From positions 1 to 64,000 of the forward strand of contig CACBXQ010000005.1 in assembly GCA_902543245.1 (NCBI GenBank): DNA of 64,000 bases. Direction: 5' to 3'. The translations under genes and the position numbers were made by a program. This stretch comes from an uncultured Pelagibacteraceae bacterium (GTDB lineage Bacteria > Pseudomonadota > Alphaproteobacteria > Pelagibacterales > Pelagibacteraceae). The stretch's first letter is position 1. The number at the start of each line of letters is the position of its first letter. Shown here piece after piece: positions 51,752-60,869 of this stretch. The notes beneath the pieces are model-generated. The model was not told the origin of the DNA. It saw only the letters and a program-made list of their open reading frames with translations, and did no database searches.

Positions 51752-52171
51752 TTATGTTAGATATATTAAGTCAGATAATCCGTAACAAAGAACTGCACTC
51801 ATTATCAACAAAACAAATGGTACAATAATTCCTTCTCCAGTAAATTTATCTGTAACACCAAGCTTACTTATGTTCCTTGAATAGTAATTTGTTATAGTAA
51901 CTAGAAAATGAGTAATAAATATCAAGTTAAAAAATGACCAAGTTCCTTCAACACCATTTGGTCTAACAAACATTATATATAATGCCATTATTATCCATGC
52001 TAAGAAAAATGCTCCTAAAAATCTAATCATGAAAGCAGCTGTATGATCTATACCAAACTTATCCATAAATTTTCTAGTACCAAATAATAATTGAGAAGCA
52101 TAGAATGCTAAAATTCCAAAGTGGACGATGTAAATTATTAAATAAATTATTCCATTAAATTTTGCGATCAT
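51752..52171 (-). CDS. Small four-helix membrane protein, unknown
   Basis: A 139-residue protein with four hydrophobic segments (about residues 5-27, 42-65, 80-95 and 115-135) and short loops. I do not recognise a named family. It lies 11 bases downstream of the family 4 glycosyltransferase gene on the same strand and is probably co-transcribed. The C terminus is short, and no enzymatic motif is visible. Confidence 0.65.
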   Translation of the reverse strand: MIAKFNGIIYLIIYIVHFGILAFYASQLLFGTRKFMDKFGIDHTAAFMIRFLGAFFLAWIIMALYIMFVRPNGVEGTWSFFNLIFITHFLVTITNYYSRNISKLGVTDKFTGEGIIVPFVLLIMSAVLCYGLSDLIYLT

Positions 52172-52182
52172 AATTATTTATA

Positions 52183-53265
52183 TCACAAAATTTTCAAATA
52201 TTGTTGCACAATATTATCCCATTCAAATTTTTTAGCGAATTCCTTAGCTTTATTACCCATTTCTTTAGATAGATTATTCTTTAATACAGTTTCTATACTT
52301 GAATAAATATCATCTAGATTGTTACCATCACAAATGATTCCTGTTTCTTTGTCTTTAATCGCATCTGCGGCTCCTCCATCTTTTCCACCTATTGACGGAA
52401 CACCATATTGAGCTGCTTCAACATAAGCTATACCAAAACCTTCAACTGAATTTTTGTGAATTATAGAAGGCATCACAAATAGATCTGATTTAGATATCAA
52501 AGCATTTTTAAGTTCTTGTGAAATATTTTTTTGAAAAATAACATGGTTTTCTAGGCCTAATTCATTTACCAATTTTCTAATATTTTCCTCCTCTTCTCCA
52601 TACCCCACAGAGATATAGATAATATTTGGGTAGATTTGTTTAAGATTTCTAAGAGCCATAATAATTTTTTCATGATTTTTTCTTTTATCATATCTAGACA
52701 CTGTTATTAGTCTTGGGTTTTTTCCTTTTAATAAAATTTCAGCATCTTTTATTCTTTTATTTTCAATAGGTGATGCTGGATAAACACCAGGGTTAATAAC
52801 AATTATATTTTTATTACTTACACCATTATCTATAGCAAGATTTTTTGTGTATTCTGAGTTAGCAACAATAAAATGAGCATCATTAAGAACTTTAATTATT
52901 CTTTTATGTATCAAACTATTTTTTGGATGATTAATTTCTTTAGAGTGAATTAAACAAATTTTCTTTTTGCTAGTTTTAATTAATTCAAGACTTTTCCAAT
53001 GATCAGTTATAATACACTCAATTTTACTATTCTCTTTAATAAAATCATTAACTAGATATGCTTTTCTATACTTTCTAATGAATTTAGGCCCTGAAACTCT
53101 TTCAATTGTGTAAGATAGTTTTTTATCAAACTCTGAACATCTATCATAATCATCAGCAAAAACTTTTATTAATTTATGTTTAGAAAGTGTGTTTGCCAAA
53201 CCCCACATTAAATTTTGCATTCCTCCAACTTCTGGTGGGAAAGATCTTGTTACAATCAAGTGCAT
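52183..53265 (-). CDS. Glycosyltransferase family 4 protein
   Basis: A 360-residue GT-B retaining glycosyltransferase. The N-terminal FPPEVGGMQNLMWGLA loop, the SRYDKRKNHEKII segment of the donor domain and the EGFGIAYVEAAQYGVPSIG motif with its E-x7-E-like core identify family GT4. It would transfer a sugar from a nucleotide donor to a glycan or lipid acceptor. Its ATG shares one base with the stop of the redoxin gene upstream, showing coupled translation of the two. Acceptor and donor are unknown. Confidence 0.85.
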   Translation of the reverse strand: MHLIVTRSFPPEVGGMQNLMWGLANTLSKHKLIKVFADDYDRCSEFDKKLSYTIERVSGPKFIRKYRKAYLVNDFIKENSKIECIITDHWKSLELIKTSKKKICLIHSKEINHPKNSLIHKRIIKVLNDAHFIVANSEYTKNLAIDNGVSNKNIIVINPGVYPASPIENKRIKDAEILLKGKNPRLITVSRYDKRKNHEKIIMALRNLKQIYPNIIYISVGYGEEEENIRKLVNELGLENHVIFQKNISQELKNALISKSDLFVMPSIIHKNSVEGFGIAYVEAAQYGVPSIGGKDGGAADAIKDKETGIICDGNNLDDIYSSIETVLKNNLSKEMGNKAKEFAKKFEWDNIVQQYLKIL

Positions 53266-53822
53266 TAATTTTTAAACCACTTAATATTACAACCCATACT
53301 AGGTATTTGTTCAGATGGACCTTTGCCAGTTTTAGCAATTAGAGTCATAGCATTTAGTAGATCACTATGACCTTCTTGCACAGGTTTTAGATCTTTAAGT
53401 TCTCTTATTCTACCTCTATATTGTAGTTCTAAATTTTTGTTATACCCAAAAAAATCTGGAGTGCACACAGCTCCAAATTTTTTTGCGATTTCTTGACTTT
53501 CATCAAAAAGATATGGGAAATTAAATTTATTCTCATCTGAAAATATTTTCATTTTATCAAATGAATCATCAGGATAATTGTTGGTATCATTAGACATGAT
53601 TGCAACTGAATTTACACCAATTTTTTTTAAATCATTAGTATCATCAACGATATTTTGTATTACTGCTTTTACATAAGGACAATGATTACAAATAAACATA
53701 ATAAGTGTACCGTTTTCACCTTTTACATCTTCAAGATTAATATTTGTATTATCAGTTGATAAAAGTTTAAACGTTTCTGCTTTCTTACCAAAATCGCATA
53801 TTGGTGTTTTTGTAAGTGACAT
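53265..53822 (-). CDS. Thioredoxin-fold redoxin (AhpC/TSA-like) with CxxC
   Basis: A 185-residue thioredoxin-fold protein. The active-site segment FICNHCPYVKA gives a CxxC pair after a typical beta strand, and KKFGAVCTPDFFGYN supplies the cis-proline region. It matches the cytoplasmic 'thioredoxin family' proteins often annotated as redoxin or peroxiredoxin-like. No signal peptide is present. Probably a thiol-disulfide reductant or peroxide scavenger. Divergent from the gamma carbonic anhydrase with only 20 bases between start codons. Confidence 0.82.
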   Translation of the reverse strand: MSLTKTPICDFGKKAETFKLLSTDNTNINLEDVKGENGTLIMFICNHCPYVKAVIQNIVDDTNDLKKIGVNSVAIMSNDTNNYPDDSFDKMKIFSDENKFNFPYLFDESQEIAKKFGAVCTPDFFGYNKNLELQYRGRIRELKDLKPVQEGHSDLLNAMTLIAKTGKGPSEQIPSMGCNIKWFKN

Positions 53823-53842
53823 GTTAAAATAGTGTATAAATT

Positions 53843-54370
53843 ATGTTTTACGATTTGGAAAACAAAAAAGCAAAAAACTATGGTGAAAATTGGGTTGCTC
53901 CAAATGCCCATGTAATTGGAGATGTTACATTAGAAAAAAATACAAGTATTTGGTTTAATGCCACTTTAAGAGGAGATATTGAGAATATTCATATTGGAGA
54001 GGGATCAAATATTCAAGACGGAAGTGTCCTTCACACTGACCCTGGTTATCCTTTAAAGATTGGTAAAAATGTTACTGTTGGTCATATGGTAATGTTACAT
54101 GGGTGTTCGATTGATGATAATACCTTAATTGGTATAGGAGCCGTGTTGCTTAATAATTCAAAAATTGGAAAAAATTGTATAATAGGCTCTAAATCATTAA
54201 TCACTGAAAATAAAAAAATTCCAGATAACTCTTTAGTTATGGGATCTCCAGGAAAAATTATAAGACAGGTTACGGAAGAAGAAATAAAAGCTGTATTTGA
54301 TAATGCGGTCAGATATCAAAATAATTGGAAAAAATATTTAAACTTGCTGAGTTTAGGTAATCAAAAATAA
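53843..54370 (+). CDS. Gamma-carbonic anhydrase family protein
   Basis: A 175-residue left-handed beta-helix protein. The hexapeptide-repeat register (VIGDVTLEKNTSIWFNATLRGD, then IGEGSNIQDGSVLH) is clear. Metal-binding histidines are at the VLHTD position and in VGHMVMLHG. Family members (YrdA/PaaY/Cam-like) bind Zn or Fe and interconvert CO2 and bicarbonate, though several lack measured activity. It lacks the acidic loop of the archaeal Cam type, so catalysis is uncertain. Confidence 0.85.
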   Translation: MFYDLENKKAKNYGENWVAPNAHVIGDVTLEKNTSIWFNATLRGDIENIHIGEGSNIQDGSVLHTDPGYPLKIGKNVTVGHMVMLHGCSIDDNTLIGIGAVLLNNSKIGKNCIIGSKSLITENKKIPDNSLVMGSPGKIIRQVTEEEIKAVFDNAVRYQNNWKKYLNLLSLGNQK

Positions 54371-54374
54371 TATA

Positions 54375-56087
54375 TTATTTTTTTTTTAGCCATATAGTTT
54401 GAAACGGACTCATTACTAATTGGTTATCTTTGTAGTTTAGCTTGCTATCTAATAAATTTTGCCATCCTAAATAATTTTTACCAATTTTAGTAGTTTGATA
54501 AGTTGAAGTCATATTAGTAATAGAAAAGATTGTCTGTTTTTTATCAAGACTTATTCTTTTAAATGCAAAAAAGTTTGATCCTAAATTTATACTAAATCTT
54601 TTAGCATTTGGGTGAAAAGATTTTTGTTTTTTTCTAATATTAAGTAGTAGAGTTATATTATTATATAATATTCTCTGTTTAGAATTTTTAATTTTTAATA
54701 GCTTTTCAAGTCGAGTTTTATTCCATCTATATCTATTTAAATCACGTTTATTGCCAGAAATAATAAATTTACTTTCATCATTAGACGTTCCAAATATAGA
54801 ATTAAAATATATTGCCGGAATACCTTCGAAGGCAATCATTATTGCATGAGCTGAAATAAATCTATCATAAAAATATTTACCTTTTAAATCTAGGTCGGTA
54901 AATTTGAATGCATTTGCTAATGTTATATTTGCTTCGTATATCTTTTTTCCTTTTCCCTTAACTTTTCGATAAGAAACTTCTCCACCGTTTTTTTTTAGTC
55001 GTTTAATTAATTTTTCTTGTGTTTTTTTATCAAGTATACCTTCAGCCGGCCTCATTCCTATGCCGTCATGAGATGCTATAAAATTCAAATAGCTATTACC
55101 CAAATTAGCCATAGGAAGTTGTTTACTCCATTTATAAAGTTTACTTCCATCTTCAAATAGAAATCCATGAACTAGTAATGGTGGAAGTGAAAAATTATAA
55201 ATCCAATTTGACTCATTCAAATTTCCAAAATAACTTCTGTTTTCAGGCTCAGGAAGATTTGTTTCTGAAACTAAAAGCGTTTTCGTATTTAATTTTTCAG
55301 TCACATATCTTAAAAACTTAATTATATTATGTGTCTCAGGTAAATTTACACATTTTGTACCACTTTTCTTCCATAAATATGCAACAGCATCCAATCGAAA
55401 AATATTTACTCCATGATTAATTAAATTAATCATGATTTTAAAAAAACGTAGTAGCACTTTTGGATTACGAAAATTTAAATCTATTTGATCAGGACTAAAG
55501 GTACGCCATAAATAATCATTTTTATTAAAAATTTTAATTTTTGCTAATAATTTATGCTCTCTGGGTCTTACAACATTTTGAGTGTTGAATTTATTATTAA
55601 CAGTCAAAAAATAATTTTTACCAGGTGATTTATTTTTTAAATAGTTTTTAAACCATAGCCCTCTTGCTGAGGCATGATTAATAACCACATCACCCATAAT
55701 AATATTTTTTTTTGAAAAATTATTAATATCTTTCCAACTACCTAATCTTTTATCAATTTTGTAATGGTCTATAACTGAAAACCCGCTATCACTGCTAGAT
55801 GGATAGAATGGAAGAAAATGGATAGCATTAAAATAGTTTTCTAAATATTTTCTATGGAATTTTTTAAATGTTTTTAAATGCTGAGATTTATTTTTTTCAA
55901 TTATGCTGTCACCATAACAAATAACCATTGCTAGTTTCTCAGAGACTGTAATTTTTTTTCTGTTTTTTCTTTTATTAAATTTATTTATTAAAGCAATTAT
56001 TTCATTGGTTTCGTTTTGTACATTCTGTTCTCTATAAATTAATTTTAATTTTAGATAAATTTCTCTTTGGATATTTCTAGATAACAT
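54375..56087 (-). CDS. GH13_18 sugar phosphorylase, probable glucosylglycerate phosphorylase
   Basis: A 570-residue alpha-amylase-fold phosphorylase of the sucrose-phosphorylase subgroup. The nucleophile is Asp233 (FRLDAVAYLW), the acid/base is Glu275 (LLVSETNLPE), and the transition-state Asp is Asp341 (ASHDGIG). Family knowledge: GH13_18 includes sucrose, glucosylglycerol and glucosylglycerate phosphorylases. Immediately upstream (one-base overlap) is a glucosylglycerate synthase-like gene, so glucosylglycerate plus phosphate to glucose-1-phosphate and glycerate is the best guess. It is the distal gene of a three-gene minus-strand operon. Confidence 0.83.
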   Translation of the reverse strand: MLSRNIQREIYLKLKLIYREQNVQNETNEIIALINKFNKRKNRKKITVSEKLAMVICYGDSIIEKNKSQHLKTFKKFHRKYLENYFNAIHFLPFYPSSSDSGFSVIDHYKIDKRLGSWKDINNFSKKNIIMGDVVINHASARGLWFKNYLKNKSPGKNYFLTVNNKFNTQNVVRPREHKLLAKIKIFNKNDYLWRTFSPDQIDLNFRNPKVLLRFFKIMINLINHGVNIFRLDAVAYLWKKSGTKCVNLPETHNIIKFLRYVTEKLNTKTLLVSETNLPEPENRSYFGNLNESNWIYNFSLPPLLVHGFLFEDGSKLYKWSKQLPMANLGNSYLNFIASHDGIGMRPAEGILDKKTQEKLIKRLKKNGGEVSYRKVKGKGKKIYEANITLANAFKFTDLDLKGKYFYDRFISAHAIMIAFEGIPAIYFNSIFGTSNDESKFIISGNKRDLNRYRWNKTRLEKLLKIKNSKQRILYNNITLLLNIRKKQKSFHPNAKRFSINLGSNFFAFKRISLDKKQTIFSITNMTSTYQTTKIGKNYLGWQNLLDSKLNYKDNQLVMSPFQTIWLKKK

Positions 56088-57307
56088 TAACTGTATTTCT
56101 TGTTATCTTCTTCTACTGATTCTTTTAATCTTTTAAGAATATCTGGTATTGCACTTTTTACTCTGCTCCATGTTGGAATAAATGGGGTATCCATTGGGTT
56201 TTTAAAAAAAGTTTCACCCGCCTTCATAATATTTAATGCAAATAATTCTACTGCTTTTTCTTCTGAGTGTGAGTCAAATTTTAATCCATTGATATCAGCA
56301 TCAGTTCGATAAATATCAATTAGATCAAGCGCTGATCTGTAGTAAGTAGCTTTCAAAGATCTGAAGGTTTCAAGACTAAATGAATTTCCTTGTGTTGCTA
56401 ATTTTTTAATCATTGTTGTTATGATATCTATGGACATTCTCGACAAGCCCTTCGACATATCATTTGCAGAAAGCTCTTGGTGCTTGTGATCATAACTATC
56501 TGCTAAATCAACTTGACAAATATTATGTGGGGAAAAGTTTCTTTGCATTTCAGATAGAATTCCAACTTCTATACCCCAGTCAGATGAGATTCTTAATTCA
56601 GGTAATACATTCCTTCTAAAAGAAAATTCTCCAGCCAGTGGATATTTAAATGACTTCATAAAATCCAAATAATTACTTCTACCAATGGTTTTTTCAAAGG
56701 CTGTAATTAATGGAAAAACTAATAGCCTTGCAACCCTACCATTCATTTTATTATCAGCAACTCTTGGATAGTAACCTTTACAAAATTCAAAATTAAATAA
56801 TGGATTTACAACAGGGTAAAATAATTTAGCTAACATTCTTCTGTCGTAAGTTTTTATATCACAATCATGAAGCGCTACTGATCTAGCATTATCTCTAGCA
56901 ATACACATACCAAGACAGTACCAAACATTTCTTCCTTTCCCTTGTTCGTTAGGTGCAAGATCTTTCTTCTTTAATTCTTGATCTAATTTTTTTAATTTAG
57001 GCCCATCATTCCATAAAATTGTAAATGGCGTCTTTAGTTTTTTAAAGAACTTCCAAGCTTTTTTTGCTTGTTTTTCGTTTGCTTTATCTAAACCAATTAT
57101 TACATGGCTCAAATATTTTGTTTTACTGATTTCATTTACAATTTTTGGTAATGCAGTACCTTCTAATTCTGAATAAAGACTTGGGAGTATAAGTTCCATA
57201 TTTCTTTCTTTAGAAAATTTTAGTAAATCTTTTTCAATGTCATTTGTAGATTTTGTACCAAAATCATGTAGATCTGAAACTATGCCATTTTGAGAGAAGT
57301 CACTCAT
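56087..57307 (-). CDS. Glucosyl-3-phosphoglycerate synthase-like glycosyltransferase (GpgS, GT81 type)
   Basis: A 406-residue GT-A glycosyltransferase. The acidic metal motif is in LHDCDIKTYDRR, and the loop AGEFSFRR plus DWGIEVG are characteristic of GpgS/mannosylglycerate-synthase-type enzymes. These enzymes join an NDP-glucose to 3-phosphoglycerate, producing glucosyl-3-phosphoglycerate, the precursor of the compatible solute glucosylglycerate. The gene overlaps the phosphorylase by one base and is 17 bases downstream of the phosphatase, giving a complete synthesis-plus-breakdown cassette. Confidence 0.8.
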   Translation of the reverse strand: MSDFSQNGIVSDLHDFGTKSTNDIEKDLLKFSKERNMELILPSLYSELEGTALPKIVNEISKTKYLSHVIIGLDKANEKQAKKAWKFFKKLKTPFTILWNDGPKLKKLDQELKKKDLAPNEQGKGRNVWYCLGMCIARDNARSVALHDCDIKTYDRRMLAKLFYPVVNPLFNFEFCKGYYPRVADNKMNGRVARLLVFPLITAFEKTIGRSNYLDFMKSFKYPLAGEFSFRRNVLPELRISSDWGIEVGILSEMQRNFSPHNICQVDLADSYDHKHQELSANDMSKGLSRMSIDIITTMIKKLATQGNSFSLETFRSLKATYYRSALDLIDIYRTDADINGLKFDSHSEEKAVELFALNIMKAGETFFKNPMDTPFIPTWSRVKSAIPDILKRLKESVEEDNKKYS

Positions 57308-57324
57308 AAGTATAACTTATCTCT

Positions 57325-58119
57325 CTAATTTATTTTTTCCATAGCTATTTTAATCACATCAGCCCAGCCCATAGGAGATGGCTTATTTGATATTATTAAG
57401 TTATTTATATTTACTTTTTTGTGGTCAAAATTATCATTTTTAACTAAACAAGGAAAATCTGATTTTTTTATCATTTCTAAATCATTAAAATTATCTCCAA
57501 CACCAATTGTTTTTAAATCTTTGTTTAAATTTGATTTAATTAAATGTAAGGTTTTAGTCATAGCCGTTCCTTTAGTAATGTTATCACCTAAATTCATAAT
57601 CCTACCACCTTCTTGAATCCTTAAACCAATTTTCATCAAATTATTAATTATATTTTTTTTATCTTCAATGCTTCCTAAAAATTTTAAAGGTATGGTATAG
57701 TTTCTATTCATAGATAAATCTAATTTACTTCTAGGTAGTCCAAAAATTTCTAATTTTTCGTTTAAGCTAAAATTAGAAATTAATTGAAGTTTACTTTGAT
57801 ATTTCAGTGAAATTTTCTCTTTAAAGATTTTAAATATTTCATCTTTATTTCTACTAAGAATAATTTTTTTTGGTAAATTTTTATTGATTAAATTCAGGTT
57901 ATGAATTGCTGATCCATTTTCTGATATAAAAGATAAATTAATACCAAGTTCATCTATAAAGTCCAAAATCTCATCCTCGGTTTTACTTGAGTTAGGTATT
58001 ATAATTACCCCAATTGATATTAGATACTTTACATATTGTGAAATTTGATCAAATTTGAATGTTTTATTATCTAGAAGAGTTCCATCTAGATCAGTAAAAA
58101 TTACAATTTGCGTATCCAT
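57325..58119 (-). CDS. HAD-type glucosyl/mannosyl-3-phosphoglycerate phosphatase (MPGP family)
   Basis: A 264-residue HAD phosphatase. The catalytic aspartates Asp10 and Asp12 are in FTDLDGTLLD, motif II Ser/Thr is in IPNSSKTEDE, and the metal-binding motif is GVGDNFNDLEM. The cap between is Cof-like, as in mannosyl-3-phosphoglycerate phosphatase. It would remove phosphate from the GpgS product to give glucosylglycerate. It is the first gene of the minus-strand cassette, 15 bases after the PNPOx-like gene, which may therefore be co-transcribed. Confidence 0.82.
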   Translation of the reverse strand: MDTQIVIFTDLDGTLLDNKTFKFDQISQYVKYLISIGVIIIPNSSKTEDEILDFIDELGINLSFISENGSAIHNLNLINKNLPKKIILSRNKDEIFKIFKEKISLKYQSKLQLISNFSLNEKLEIFGLPRSKLDLSMNRNYTIPLKFLGSIEDKKNIINNLMKIGLRIQEGGRIMNLGDNITKGTAMTKTLHLIKSNLNKDLKTIGVGDNFNDLEMIKKSDFPCLVKNDNFDHKKVNINNLIISNKPSPMGWADVIKIAMEKIN

Positions 58120-58134
58120 ATTAAAAAATTTTTT

Positions 58135-58734
58135 TTAAGGAACAAGCCAAGTATTAATATTTTTTTCTAAATCAAACCTTGCTCTTCTATGACCTTTTGC
58201 AGCTAAATAAAGCCATTCAATGCTTTTAATATAGCATTGAATTACAGTAAAATTTTTATAACCTTCCTCGCTCTGTTCCAATGTAAATTCAAAATTATCT
58301 AATTCTGGTTTTAAACCCGAAGTAGGATTTTCTGAAGGTACACCAGGACCTTCATCAACTAAATAACATTTTCTGCTAATATGTCCTGTTTTAGACCATG
58401 ATTGTTTTGTAACATCATTTTCATGATTTATTTTAGTTTCAACTTTAATTCTTGCTTGAATTTTCTCTTCCTTGTCATAAAAAATAAATGTCGCTTTGCT
58501 ATTATTCTTTAAAATATTTATTTTATCAGACCTGATATCACTGTGAAATTGTAATAAATTATTAATCTTATCAGCTTTTCTCAGCACAACTATTCTTCCA
58601 TCAAAATTATTTTCCTTACCACAAACAAAAACTGGAATTCTGAATTGAGAATTTCTATTGGTAACAGCTTCTTCAAGCATTGACCAAATTTTTGATTTTA
58701 CTTCGTTTAAATCTTCATAGTATGCTGGTTGCAT
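58135..58734 (-). CDS. Pyridoxamine 5'-phosphate oxidase-like FMN-binding protein
   Basis: A 199-residue split-barrel flavin protein. The FRIPVFVCGKENNFDGRIVVLRKADK strand set and the C-terminal IQCYIKSIEWLYLAAKGHRRARFD segment resemble the PNPOx-like (Alr4036-type) family rather than true PdxH, because the PdxH C-terminal dimerisation signature is absent. It likely binds FMN or another flavin; the reaction is not known. It is 6 bases downstream of the dehydrogenase gene at 58741. Confidence 0.78.
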   Translation of the reverse strand: MQPAYYEDLNEVKSKIWSMLEEAVTNRNSQFRIPVFVCGKENNFDGRIVVLRKADKINNLLQFHSDIRSDKINILKNNSKATFIFYDKEEKIQARIKVETKINHENDVTKQSWSKTGHISRKCYLVDEGPGVPSENPTSGLKPELDNFEFTLEQSEEGYKNFTVIQCYIKSIEWLYLAAKGHRRARFDLEKNINTWLVP

Positions 58735-58740
58735 ACAGAA

Positions 58741-59610
58741 TTACTTTCTAAGTCTTTTAATTAGGCTAGATGTATCCCATCGATTTCCACCTAATTTTTG
58801 TACTTCCTCATAATACTTATCTACGATTTCAGTCACTGGAAGTAATGAATTATTCTTCTTTGCTTCTTCTAAAGCAATTTTTAAATCTTTTCTCATCCAA
58901 TCAACTGCAAATCCAAATTCAAACTTATCATCAATCATAGTTTTGTATCTATTTTCCATTTGCCAAGATTGAGCAGCACCTTTTGATATTACTTCAATTA
59001 CATCTTCCATATTAAGACCTGCATTCATACCAAAATTAATTGCTTCAGATAAACCTTGAACTAAACCGCCTATACATATTTGATTTACCATTTTTGCAAG
59101 TTGACCATTTCCAGCTTTTCCAAGAAGTTTCATTTTTTTTGCATAGCAATCAATGACATCTTTAGCTTTATCATAATTTTCTTGATCACCACCAATCATG
59201 ACAGTTAAAGTTCCGTTTTCTGCCCCTGCTTGACCTCCTGATACAGGAGCATCTAGGAAACCAAATCCCTTTTCTTTGGAATAAGCATAAATCTCTCTTG
59301 CAATAGTTGCTGAAGCAGTCGTGTTATCAATGTAAATAGCACCTTTTTTTATAGTTTTAAAAATACCTGTTTCACCGAATGTAACTTCCCTTAAATCATT
59401 GTCATTTCCAACACATGTGAAAATATAATCAGCACCTGCCGCTGCCTTTGCTGGTGTGTCCGCTTTTAATCCATTATATTCAGTAAGCCATTTATCAGCT
59501 TTGGATGCAGTACGATTAAAAACAGTTACATTGTGTCCTGCTTTTGATATATAACCAGCCATTGGATAACCCATTACACCAAGACCTATGAAAGCAACAT
59601 TACAAGTCAT
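58741..59610 (-). CDS. 3-Hydroxyisobutyrate dehydrogenase family NAD(P)-dependent oxidoreductase
   Basis: A 289-residue beta-hydroxyacid dehydrogenase. The N-terminal Rossmann motif is FIGLGVMGYPMAG, the substrate loop is FLDAPVSGGQAGAENGTL, and the catalytic lysine lies in GNGQLAKMVNQ. Members use 3-hydroxyisobutyrate, tartronate semialdehyde, glyoxylate/succinic semialdehyde or related acids, so substrate identity is open. The start codon is only 8 bases from the start of the divergent MFS gene. Confidence 0.87.
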   Translation of the reverse strand: MTCNVAFIGLGVMGYPMAGYISKAGHNVTVFNRTASKADKWLTEYNGLKADTPAKAAAGADYIFTCVGNDNDLREVTFGETGIFKTIKKGAIYIDNTTASATIAREIYAYSKEKGFGFLDAPVSGGQAGAENGTLTVMIGGDQENYDKAKDVIDCYAKKMKLLGKAGNGQLAKMVNQICIGGLVQGLSEAINFGMNAGLNMEDVIEVISKGAAQSWQMENRYKTMIDDKFEFGFAVDWMRKDLKIALEEAKKNNSLLPVTEIVDKYYEEVQKLGGNRWDTSSLIKRLRK

Positions 59611-59618
59611 AAAAAAAA

Positions 59619-60827
59619 ATGTTTAAAAGTTTAAGTTTAAAAGTAATTTTATTTGGTTTTATATTTACATTTTTTTCGAGTTTTGGACAGAGTTTTTTTA
59701 TAGGATTGTTTAACAACAGCATCAGATCTGAACTTTCAATATCACATGGACAATTTGGCTCAATATATGCTTCCGCTACATTACTTAGTAGCCTTGTGCT
59801 GATTTGGATTGGAAAAAAAATTGATGATATGTCTGCATTTAAATTTTCATTATTTGTCATAGTACTATTTTCTTTCGCAAGTTATTTTTTTTCAACAATA
59901 AAAATTGTACCTTTACTGTTTGTTGGAATTTTCTTGTTAAGATTGAGTGGTCAAGGATTAATGTCGCATACTTCGTCAACCACCGTATCAAAATATTTTG
60001 AAAAAACACGTGGAAGAGCTTTGAGTATATCTTGGTTTGGTTTATCTACTGCCGAATTTATTTTACCTGTTTTTATTGTATTTTTACTTACAGTAACAAG
60101 CTGGCAAAATATATGGATAAGTATATCTTTAGTTTTAGTTATTTTTTTACCAATTGTTTCTTTTGTTTTAATTAAAAATGTTACATTAGAAACAAGAGAA
60201 AATTCACTGGTTACAAAAAATATACCAAAGAAAATAAAGCAATGGAAAAGAGTAGAAGTTTTAAAGGATTATAGGTTTTACATTATTTCTTTGAATATGT
60301 TAGCAATGCCTTCAATTGCAACTGGTGTATTTGTTTATCAATCATTTATATTATCATCAAAAAATTGGGGCCCTTTTGTTATTGCCCAATCTTTCATGGT
60401 CTACTCTGTTATGTCTGTTATCACTTTAACTGTTGCTGGTTTCTTAATTGATAAATTTAGTAGTAGAAGATTATTAATTTTTATGAATATTCCACTTTTT
60501 TTATCAGCTGTCATTCTTGCTAAATTTAATAGTGAGTTTTCGTCCTTTGTATTTTTTGCTTTCGTTGGAATAACAAATGGTTTAGCAAATGTTTTAGGAT
60601 CTTCGACATGGGCCGAAATATATGGCGTGAAATTTATAGGAAGCATTAAGGCTTTATCGACATCCTTAATGGTTTTTGCCACTGCCAGTGGAACTGCTAT
60701 ATTTGGTATTCTGATTGATTATAGTCTATCAATTAATCAAATTGCAGTTTACAGCGCGTTTTATATAGCATCTTGCTTTTTGATGCTCTTTTTTGTTAGG
60801 AATAAATTAGAACCAACTTATTTGTAA
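59619..60827 (+). CDS. MFS transporter
   Basis: A 402-residue 12-helix major facilitator protein. The first helix carries FSSFGQSFFIGLF. The loop between helices 2 and 3 is a degenerate MFS motif (IGKKIDDMSAF). The KTRGRALSISWFG segment resembles the OFA/monocarboxylate-type transporters. A central cytoplasmic loop of about 30 charged residues lies near residues 190-215. The substrate is unknown; an organic acid is plausible given the divergent hydroxyacid dehydrogenase. Confidence 0.85.
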   Translation: MFKSLSLKVILFGFIFTFFSSFGQSFFIGLFNNSIRSELSISHGQFGSIYASATLLSSLVLIWIGKKIDDMSAFKFSLFVIVLFSFASYFFSTIKIVPLLFVGIFLLRLSGQGLMSHTSSTTVSKYFEKTRGRALSISWFGLSTAEFILPVFIVFLLTVTSWQNIWISISLVLVIFLPIVSFVLIKNVTLETRENSLVTKNIPKKIKQWKRVEVLKDYRFYIISLNMLAMPSIATGVFVYQSFILSSKNWGPFVIAQSFMVYSVMSVITLTVAGFLIDKFSSRRLLIFMNIPLFLSAVILAKFNSEFSSFVFFAFVGITNGLANVLGSSTWAEIYGVKFIGSIKALSTSLMVFATASGTAIFGILIDYSLSINQIAVYSAFYIASCFLMLFFVRNKLEPTYL

Positions 60828-60869
60828 AAACATCTTGATTTTTAGACAGCGTAATTGTAAACAATCGCC

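Noticed and set aside
54375-56087. Sucrose phosphorylase or amylosucrase for sucrose use
   Set aside because: The fold permits it, but the coupled glucosyl-phosphoglycerate synthase and phosphatase make glucosylglycerate the better substrate.
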